Part shown: positions 56,086-64,000 of the stretch, piece by piece | How the letters are laid out: each line of letters begins with the position of its first letter | Position numbering within the stretch: the stretch's first letter is position 1 | DNA from: Odontocerum albicorne | Lineage: Eukaryota > Arthropoda > Insecta > Trichoptera > Odontoceridae | NCBI GenBank assembly: GCA_949825065.1 | Contig: OX463846.1 | Span: 1,071,778 to 1,135,777 of the forward strand | Reading direction: 5' to 3' | DNA: 64,000 nucleotides | Position numbers and translations under genes: made by a program | Notes under the pieces: generated by a model | The model's database searches: none | Told to the model about the DNA's origin: nothing | What the model saw: the letters and a program-made list of their open reading frames with translations, nothing else

Positions 56086-57068
56086 GTGTTAAACAGTCAA
56101 TAAAGCCTTTGGAGTGCATGTCTATATTTTTGGACATACAATATCTGTGTGTTAAACAGTCAATAAAGCCTTTGGACATACAATATCTGTGTGTTAAACA
56201 GTCAATAAAGCCTTTGGACATACAATATCTGTGTGTTAAACAGTCAATAAAGCCTTTTGACATACAATATCTGTGTGTTAAACAGTCAATGAAGCCTTTG
56301 GACATACAATATATGTGTGTTAAACAGTCAATAAAGCCTTTGGACATACAATATATGTGTGTTAAACAGTCAATGAAGCCTTTGGACATACAATATCTGT
56401 GTGTTAAACATTCAATAAAGCCTTTGGGCATACAATGTCTGTGTGTAAACAGTCAATAAAGCCTTTGGACATACAATATCTGTGTGTTAAACAGTCAATA
56501 AAGCCTTTGGACATACAATATCTGTGTGTTAAACAGTCAATAAAGCCTTTTGACATACAATATATGTGTATTCAACAGTCAATGAATCCTTTGGACATAC
56601 AATATATGTGTGTTAAACAGTCAATAAAGCCTTTGGACATACAATATATGTGTGTTAAACAGTCAATGAAGCCTTTGGACATACAATATCTGTGTGTTAA
56701 ACAGTCAATGAAGCCTTTGGACATACAATATATGTGTGTTAAACAGTCAATAAAGCCTTTGGGCATACAATGTCTGTGTGTAAACAGTCAATAAAGTCTT
56801 TGGGCATACAATATCTGTGTGTTAAACAGTCAATAAAGCCTTTGGACATACAATATCTGTGTGTTAAACAGTCAATAAAGCCTTTTGACATACAATATAT
56901 GTGTGTTAAACAGTCAATAAAGCCTTTGGGCATACAATGTCTGTGTGTTAAACAGTCAATAAAGCCTTTGGACATACTATATCTGTGTGTTAAACAGTCA
57001 ATAAAGCCTTTGGGCATACAATGTCTGTGTGTTAAACAGTCAATAAAGCCTTTGGAGTGCATGTCTAT
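56086..57068. repeat. 42-bp satellite, about 23 copies
   Basis: Unit TTTGGACATACAATATCTGT then GTGTTAAACAGTCAATAAAGCC. Each copy has AATAAAG. The first and last copies share a TTTGGAGTGCATGTCTATAT variant, so the array is bracketed by the same edge sequence. Confidence 0.95.
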
Positions 57069-57335
57069 ATTTTTTCTTTCCACATCTTAAAAAATATTTG
57101 ATTGAAACTTTTCACAAGGGCATACAATTATTATATTATTGGATACATTTACCAAATCTATTTTGATATCGACTTTAAATATTACAATATCCATGGGAAT
57201 GTGACTGTACCTTAGTACATTTTAATATTGAAATATTACATTAAAATTCCTGAGAATTGATTTGTTGTCTTGATTCTTATTTGTTTTCCTTTTCTTAGAT
57301 TAGTTAATTTCTTAGAAAACGTTTTTGCTTTAAAA

Positions 57336-57999
57336 CAGGAATGGGGAACCTGTGGCTTTGTAGACTGTTAAATACAGCCTTTTGAATGAATCCAAATATG
57401 GTTTTCTTACTTTTGAACCACTTATTGTTGTGAATCTACCATTCTTCTACATGATCCAAATCATTCTCCTACATGATCCAAATCATTCTTCTACATTATC
57501 CAAATCATTCTCCTTCATGATCCAAATCATTCTCCTGCATGATCCAAATCATTCTCCTACACTATCCAAAGCAAGACGCCCTTAAGGTCACGAATGATGG
57601 ATACACATATAGAGGATCAGCTGAAACTGCGACCTCCATGCCACTACCAAATATTTTAATTATTTCCTACAAAAAGCACAACAAATTCATTAAAAGGTTA
57701 GTTAACTTGAAAAAAAATTATTTTTTTCTCATTTTATATTTTTTTTACGTCAAAATAATTTAGTACGAAAACTGATCGCCGCAATTTAGGCAATATAATA
57801 AATTTGTGTATTTATTGGTCCTATACCCAATAATATGATATTCAATTTTAAAATTTTCCAGTATTTAAAATGAGTACATGATAGTTACATTTTTACATAC
57901 ATTTTGATATGCATCTAATGAAATTAATTTCTTGAATGCTGCATTATTATATTTCAACTCATTTAATGTGACCTAACTAGAAAAGGTTCCCTACCACTG
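57336..57999. mobile_element. hAT MITE, 664 bp
   Basis: Ends CAGGAATGGGGAACCT and (inward) CAGTGGTAGGGAACCT. 8-bp flanks CTTTAAAA (57328-57335) and TTTTAAAA (58000-58007), 7 of 8. It contains a 22-bp minisatellite. Confidence 0.8.
57441..57572. repeat. 22-bp minisatellite, 6 copies, inside the hAT element
   Basis: Unit ATTCTCCTACATGATCCAAATC, with single-base variants. Confidence 0.9.
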
Positions 58000-58189
58000 T
58001 TTTAAAAAACATTTATGCAAAATCAAATTAAAATATGTATTAAAGTTATATCAGAACCAATATAATAATAATTATTATTATTCTGTATTATTATTATTAT
58101 CATAAAAAAATAAATGGTTAATACCCTGATAATAACATAAATAAATATTTCTTCAAATAATATCAATTAGTTTCATGCAAAGTTTTTTC

Positions 58190-58756
58190 TTATTTAAAAT
58201 CTCCTTCATCATCGTCACTTATTTCATTTTCCTCCTCGGGAGGATATTCAAATGCTTCTGGTCCCAGCCAATCCCACTTGGAGTAGTGCACATTGTTGTA
58301 CTTGAAGAACTTGGCCGAGTTTCCATTGACAGCTCTTACGAAGACTCTTCTACCGTAGAGAGGCTGCACATGTCTGTAGTTATCCACGAGCATCGATTCT
58401 GCGTTGGACGACAGCAGACGGAATTTTTCCATCTGAAAATATGAATTTAGTGTTAAGTATGGTATATCTTAAGCTAATTTAGAGATAAATTCTGACATAA
58501 AAAAAGTAGTGTTTAAAAAAATATATATGCACACTTTTACACTGTCATGGGGCGTCCGTCGCCAGCCGGTGGCGGCCCCCGAGTGGCCTCCGGAGCCAAG
58601 AGCGTCGCGGGTGTCTCCCGGGGGGCCGTCCGCGTCGGGCGGGTGCTCTCGGACAGGACCCGTCCCGGTCTGCGGTACTTGAACATGCTGCAGTAATTTG
58701 TCATACCATGCATTCGTGAAGAACTTAGAGAGGAGGAGGACTTTTATTCCCAGCAA
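58190..58756 (-). CDS. candidate two-exon gene, product not recognised
   Basis: Last exon 58432-58190 (minus) follows a good acceptor (TATTTTCAG) and encodes 80 residues starting MEKFRLLSSNAESMLVDNYR, including YNNVHYSKWDWLGPEAF and an acidic end EYPPEEENEISDDDEGDFK. It looks like real coding sequence. Upstream, 58756 to about 58543 holds a very GC-rich candidate exon. Two frames are open and both can join in phase 0. One begins near TNYCSMFKYRRPGRVLSEST with donor ACA|GTGTAA; the other reads YDKLLQHVQVPQTGTGPVRE with donor AGT|GTAAAA. I cannot choose between them, and the start codon is unsettled. No signal peptide or membrane segment is visible. It may be a small nuclear or mitochondrial protein, but I do not recognise the family. 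Confidence 0.5.
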
Positions 58757-58839
58757 GACGATGCATGCACCTCTCCACTACAATCGTGATGAAAGGGCCT
58801 TTTTTGTTGAAGTAAATTTGCTGAACAGATGAGTTTGAC

Positions 58840-59195
58840 ATAGAGGTGGCATTAAATAATACACCTTCCCGCGCTCCCATCTCATGCCATTGACTTTATG
58901 GAGACTCATCAAAGATCAAGTTTGTGTCACAACACCAGCAACAATTAATGAATTGAGAGCAGCCATTGAAAGATAATGCGCCCAAATACCAAAACAAATT
59001 ATTCATGATGTTTGTAATTCCACATTATCAGCAATGCATTTATCAGAATGCTATCAATTTGAAGATTTGCGGTAACTAATTAAAAAAAATTACATCTTTC
59101 TTCTTTAATTTGGAACTTTAATCTTAGATATAATTAATAAATACTGAGTTTATAATAATTCAAAGTGTGTATACATTTTTTTGGGACAACCTGTT
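58840..59195 (+). mobile_element. DNA-transposon 3' remnant
   Basis: Reads LTLWRLIKDQVCVTTPATIN then ELRAAIER in one frame, the segment following the last catalytic Asp in a group of Tc1/mariner-like transposases (usual form DFFLWGYVKD). It continues with CAQIPKQIIHDVCNSTLSAM and ends AAAGTGTGTATACATTTTTT then GGGACAACCTGT. The tail is shared with 4907-5140. Confidence 0.6.
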
Positions 59196-59312
59196 TATTG
59201 ACTTTTGAATTCATGTACTAGCAGTAGATAACAGTAGTTATTCGGAATATGTTTCAATCACCTTTTGAGAAGCAGCCATTTATGGTTTCTAAATAAATGA
59301 AATACTTATGTA

Positions 59313-60267
59313 CGAGGTAAGTCCAGAAAGTATATGTACTGAGGCTCTCACGACCGGATGGATTTTATTTTCGACATGTTGGCTACACTTCCGTGTAGCC
59401 TGACCCTTCCCCTCCGCAACGAGACCGGTTCGAGGTCAGTACGTTGAGAAGTGTCGACGCGACAACACGTTTCGTGATAAATGTCAATCCAATCTCCCGC
59501 CAAGTGCGAAATACGCGACGTCATCCGCTATCTCGTTTGGAAGGGAAAACCTCCGGTTGAGGTTTATAATGAGGTGGAAACTGCATATGGTGATAAAGCT
59601 ATGAATCGTACGAGTGTGTACAAGTGGTGTCACGAGTTTAAAAACGGTCGTACGTCTGTGCATGATGATCATAGGAGCGGAAGACCTTCAATTGTGACTG
59701 ACGAAATTGTGGAAAAAATCGAAAATGCGCTCCATGACGATCGCAGATTGAATATATGTCTCAAGGGAAGACCATCAACTCTGCAAGATACTGTGAGACC
59801 CTAAAAAAATTGCGGAGGGTGATTCAGAACAAGAGGAGAGGCATGCTGACAAAGGGAGTCTGCCTGCTGCACGACAATGCCAGACCACACACGGTCAACG
59901 CCACGAAGGAACTGCTCGCCTCGTTTAAATGGGATGTCCTGAACCATCCCGCGCATTCCCCTGGCCTAGCACCTTCAGATTACTATCTCTTTACCTCCCT
60001 GAGGCTACACATGGGTGGAAAAGGTTTTCAACCGACGAGGAGGTAAAGGAGGAGGTGGAGAAGTGGACGGAGGGGTTGGCGGGAAACTACTTCGAGGAAG
60101 GCATCAAAAAGTTGATACCCCGCTTCACCACCTGCATTGAGAGGAATGGCGACTATGTCGAAAAATAGCTTACATATGTACTACGGTAACCACGTAATTT
60201 TTTTGTTTAAATAAAAAAAATTGTAACCTACAAAAATTCAGTACACTTACTTTCTGGACTTACCTAG
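59313..60267 (+). mobile_element. mariner family A, copy A6 (internally deleted, variant ends)
   Basis: TA-flanked. Ends CGAGGTAAGTCCAGAAAGTA and (inward) CTAGGTAAGTCCAGAAAGTA differ from the other copies (CGAGGCGTATCCAG) in the same way at both ends. It keeps the DNA-binding region: SPAKCEIRDVIRYLVWKGKP (from 59481), SVYKWCHEFKNGR, RSGRP, and IVEKIENALHDDRRL. It then jumps to [17 protein letters not shown] sequence, losing the first catalytic Asp; [10 protein letters not shown] and LAPSDYYLF remain, in shifted frames. Confidence 0.93.
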
Positions 60268-60659
60268 TACTCGTACATTATAAATGAAATACCTATGAAA
60301 TACCTAAATAAATTAAATACCTATGTACATTACATTCGGTTTTCTGATAACGTTACTGGAAATATAGATACAACGGATGGTATAGATTCTATACTATAGA
60401 AGATAAATGTAATCAATATGGACTTCACCTGATCTATTTAATAAAATGGATTATATAACTACTTAACTATATTATTGTAATAAACATCTGGTTTACATCT
60501 CTTTTATATTAGAGGTCTTGAATTATCAGAAACCATTTATGATATAGTTTTAATTCCATAGCATTAAGGATAAATCGCTATTTATATAACGCAATTCCTA
60601 TATCCTGTTTAATATCCCATTCTACCCAGAGATGGAATCATGGACCTCTTCAATGGTGA
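60268..60659. other. intergenic, no feature recognised
   Basis: Nothing supported. Confidence 0.3.
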
Positions 60660-62003
60660 GCTTTTAATAAATATTTTGCAAGTGATGTCATCTATCTTAT
60701 CATCCTTAATTATTGTTTCAGACAGCATGATTTATAATAATTGAAACAAATTGATGCAAGTGATGTCATCTATCTTATCATCCTTAATTATTGTTTCAGA
60801 CAGCATGATTTATAATAATTGAAACAAATTGATGCAAGTGATGTCATCTATCTTATCATCCTTAATTATTGTTTCAGACAGCATGATTTATAATAATTGA
60901 AACAAACTGATGCAAGTGATGTCATCTATCTTATCATCCTTAATTATTGTTTCAGACAGCATGATTTATAATAATTGAAACAAATTGATGCAAGTGATGT
61001 CATCTATCTTATCATCCTTAATTATTAATTCAGACAGCATGATTTATAATAATTGAAACAAACTGATGCAAGTGATGTCATCTATCTTATCATCCTTAAT
61101 TATTGTTTCAGACAGCATGATTTATAATAACTGAAACAAATTGATGCAAGTGATGTCATCTATCTTATCATCCTTAATTATTGTTTCAGACAGCATGATT
61201 TATAATAATTGAAACAAACTGATGCAAGTGATGTCATCTATCTTATCATCCTTAATTATTTTTTCAGACAGCATGATTTATAATAATTGAAACAAACTGA
61301 TGCAAGTGATGTCATCTATCTTATCATCCTTAATTATTGTTTCAGACAGCATGATTTATAATAACTGAAACAAATTGATGCAAGTGATGTCATCTATCTT
61401 ATCATCCTTAATTATTGTTTCAGACAGCATGATTTATAATAATTGAAACAAACTGATGCAAGTGATGTCATCTATCTTATCATCCTTAATTATTGTTTCA
61501 GACAGCATGATTTATAATAATTGAAACAAACTGATGCAAGTGATGTCATCTATCTTATCATCCTTAATTATTTTTTCAGACAGCATGATTTATAATAACT
61601 GAAACAAACTGATGCAAGTGATGTCATCTATCTTATCATCCTTAATTATTGTTTCAGACTGCATGATTTATAATAATTGAAACAAACTGATGCAAGTGAT
61701 GTCATCTATCTTATCATCCTTAATTATTGTTTCAGACAGCATGATTTATAATAATTGAAACAAACTGATGCAAGTGATGTCATCTATCTTATCATCCTTA
61801 ATTATTTTTTCAGACAGCATGATTTATAATAATTGAAACAAACTGATGCAAGTGATGTCATCTATCTTATCATCCTTAATTATTGTTTCAGACAGCATGA
61901 TTTATAATAACTGAAACAAATTGATGCAAGTGATGTCATCTATCTTATCATCCTTAATTATTGTTTTAGACAGCATGATTTATAATAACTGAAACAAATT
62001 GAT
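60660..62003. repeat. 78-bp satellite, about 17 copies
   Basis: Unit TGATGCAAGTGATGTCATCT, ATCTTATCATCCTTAATTAT, TGTTTCAGACAGCATGATTT and ATAATAATTGAAACAAA in order. Linked variants (AAACT/AAATT, TTTTTTCAG/TTGTTTCAG, AATAACTG) recur every few units, suggesting block duplication. Confidence 0.95.
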
Positions 62004-62029
62004 TATTTCTATAGCGCTGAAATAAATAT

Positions 62030-62105
62030 ATTATTCAAATGTGAGTGGGAGGCATGGTAGAGAAAGACCAAGAAAAGGATGGTTGAATCAAATAATAACC
62101 TTCGT
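62030..62105 (+). mobile_element. small LINE 3' scrap (GTAT-tail family)
   Basis: GTGGGAGGCATGGTAGAGAA then AGACCAAGAAAAGGATGGTT resembles the RGRPRKxW coding region of the fragments at 21080 and 47043. Confidence 0.4.
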
Positions 62106-62225
62106 AGTCTAATTGGCAAGAGTCCTTACTTCCATCCCGGGGCTTTTCTTTCAAAATGAATTCTTGTCTGGTTTTCACTTAATATCTTTGTATTGTATTG
62201 TATTACACTTTCATTGTATATTGTA

Positions 62226-63229
62226 TTGGGTGTACAAATTAGTTCAGTCCGTTTTATTGTGTTCAAAAATGCATTTATTTCTAAACAAAATGAATGAACA
62301 GATTAATTAAAGTATTGTCCATCGCTGGCTACTATTTCCCATCTCTCAAGAAATTTTCAAATTCCATCTCGAAAAAATGACTCGTCTTTTGAGGCGATCC
62401 AAGTTTGGAGCCAATTTTCGGTTTCTACGAAAGAAGTGAACCGGTGACCTGCCAAATCGTGCTGCATCCTTCGGAACAACCAGTAATCAGAAAGAGCAAA
62501 GTCCGGGGAATACGGCGGGTGCGGTAAAACATCCCATTTGAGCGTTTCCAAATATTTTTTTACGACTTTTGCGACATGAGGCCAAGCGTTGTCATGAAGA
62601 AGAATAACTTTATCATATCTTTGCTCGGCTCAAACGAATTAATTGTAGCCGATACCGATCGCCCGTAATGGAATCGCCAGGTTTCAGCACCTCATAGTAA
62701 ACAACACCCCTTTGGTCCCACCAGATACAGAGCATGATCTTCGAACCATGTATGTTCGGTTTTTGTGTTGATGTTGAGGTCGATGGCAACGATTGACCGG
62801 GCTTGATCTTCTTCGAGTAATGCTTCTAATTCTTTGTCCTCGATTTTTTTGGCTGTCCAGAGCGAGGCATGTCTTCGACGCTGAAATCTCCATCCTTGAA
62901 ACGTCGAAACCATTCCCTACATTATTTATCAGTTGGAGGAGCATCACCATAAACTTCGACAAGCATTCGATGGGCTTCAGCTGCACTTTTCTTCCAATTA
63001 AAGCAGAAAATTAAAACCTCCCGCAAATGCTGCTTGTTTAACACAAAATTCGACATTTTCAACATTGTACAAAACAAGGTTTTTGCATGAAACTCAAAGC
63101 GATATAAACTGAATATTATTGGCAGATGTCTAACCTCTCTGAAACCGCCTAAATCGGATGTCACTATGAACCATTCATAACAGCCAGAGCCATCTTTTGG
63201 AAACGGACCGAACTAATTTGTACTCCCAA
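62226..63229 (-). mobile_element. mariner family M (1004 bp, internally deleted), minus strand
   Basis: TA-flanked; ends TTGGGTGTACAAATTAGTTC and (inward) TTGGGAGTACAAATTAGTTC. The minus strand encodes VLNKQHLREVLIFCFNWKKS (N terminus, about 63045), EDKELEALLEEDQ, then after a deletion a block like the middle of the catalytic domain (LYLVGPKGCCLL), HDNA-like DNA near 62600, LKWDVLPHPPYSPDFALSDY (third Asp, with APSD changed to ALSD) and ASKDESFFRDGI. The second helix-turn-helix and first Asp region are lost, with frame breaks. Confidence 0.88.
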
Positions 63230-63239
63230 TAGTACAAAC

Positions 63240-63430
63240 TGGCAGGCTTATTACCATGTCCAAGACATAACGGAGGACCACAATGCTCAACATTGAGCGC
63301 ATGATGAAGAAGGCTGTAACACCTTCGAAACATCAACCTCCATTCAAGACATGTAAAGACGACAACAGCTCTGAAAAACATTTTAAACTAGCTGTTGCAT
63401 TGGTTTGAATAGACAACTATAGAACTCTTC
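63240..63430. repeat. unassigned stretch with a hammerhead-like core
   Basis: 63301-63334 reads ATGATGA, AGAAGG ... ACCTTC as a possible stem, GAAA, CATC. The first core base is not the required C-U, so it is at best a decayed motif of the Penelope type. Confidence 0.3.
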
Positions 63431-63990
63431 CAGGCAATTGATAATAAAGTGCTAGCCAAAGTTCCGCAGATGGATAAAACACTTCTAAAAATAATAGTCT
63501 TTATATATTTTCATATTGACAATGCATACCTTAACTCGGTTTTCAAATTGACAATGTGAATATTTAATTTTTTTTTTTGTTATTTCTTGAATGGCATTAG
63601 TTAGACAAAGATTATTTAAGTTGAATATGCAAAACAGAGATAATGCAAACATAGTTTTTTTTTTCAATTGCTGATTGACAATAAGATTTATTTTACGTAA
63701 TGTGAGACGTGTTCATTTACCTGCGCTTAGTGAAATAAACTAGTTAAATAATTTGCATATTTTTTACATTGTTTTAGACAGGAAATCTGTTGATGAAGTT
63801 TTGTTTATCTTATATGCAATTTAGTATTATGAAAATGTCAAATTAATATTAGTGTTAACACTTTGTATACCGATCCCATGTATTAACATAATAAACTAGA
63901 TTTGCATCGAGTCCCTGTCCCGTGTTTCACGTGATCAATGCACATAACTGACATCTAACAAATATTTTTGTTACAATTCATCCTTTAAAT
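63431..63990. other. intergenic, no feature recognised
   Basis: Nothing supported. Confidence 0.3.
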
Positions 63991-64000
63991 CAGGGGTCTT
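63991..64000. mobile_element. possible hAT left end at the window edge
   Basis: CAGGGGTCTT at the last ten bases resembles hAT MITE starts. The rest is outside the window. Confidence 0.25.

Noticed and set aside
55949..57090. Repetitive open frames on both strands (about 160 and 119 residues)
   Set aside because: The 42-bp satellite period is a multiple of three, so frames stay open in both directions. No gene-like features.

Overview
This 64 kb window is AT-rich, intron-rich animal DNA, almost certainly from an insect. Evidence: conserved nuclear genes split by GT-AG introns; several mariner lineages; short-tailed LINE remnants of arthropod type; a Penelope-like element; TTAA-targeting elements; hAT MITEs; and about a dozen satellite arrays. 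I cannot name the order. Most of the sequence is transposable-element debris and tandem repeats, with four host loci embedded in it.

Host genes. (1) 2883-21809 (+): the C-terminal ten exons of a DDX11/ChlR1-type Fe-S DEAH helicase, with the 5' exons off the window. (2) 25629-28859 (+): a complete three-exon MICOS subunit MIC13/QIL1. (3) 36836-41871 (+): a complete four-exon V-ATPase subunit F of 124 residues. (4) 58190-58756 (-): a candidate two-exon gene with an acidic tail and an unusually GC-rich upstream exon; I do not recognise its family. Every exon junction given for the first three genes keeps the reading frame. The insertions sit in introns, some within about 30 bp of an exon.

Mobile DNA by region. 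0-9.6 kb: a mariner relic, MITEs, two copies of a TTAA element (one carrying a nested 241-bp TTAA element that the other copy lacks), and a Penelope-like element with a GIY-YIG domain and a hammerhead-like motif. 10-31 kb: four internally deleted copies of one mariner family (two more lie at 39.6 and 59.3 kb), other mariners, hAT MITEs with matching 8-bp duplications, and LINE tails. 32.7-35.3 kb: a compact element with two nearly identical LTRs and a 4-bp target duplication. 42-49 kb: an almost intact mariner, a second relic of the first mariner family, LINE remnants and a TTAA element with a short acidic ORF. 49.7-62 kb: long satellite arrays, hAT MITEs, a palindromic Penelope derivative and another mariner copy.

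The most unusual structure is the 2.56 kb LTR element at 32702-35262. It has no gag or pol that I can recognise. Instead it carries a GC-rich ORF that is clearly the histone-fold part of histone H2B. Between the 5' LTR and this ORF, the LTR-end/primer-binding-site junction is repeated about eleven times. The LTRs differ by one substitution and one 2-bp step in a TA run, so the insertion looks recent, and it landed in a TATA-like sequence. A non-autonomous LTR retrotransposon that captured a histone gene and amplified its own primer-binding site is the best candidate here for something undescribed.
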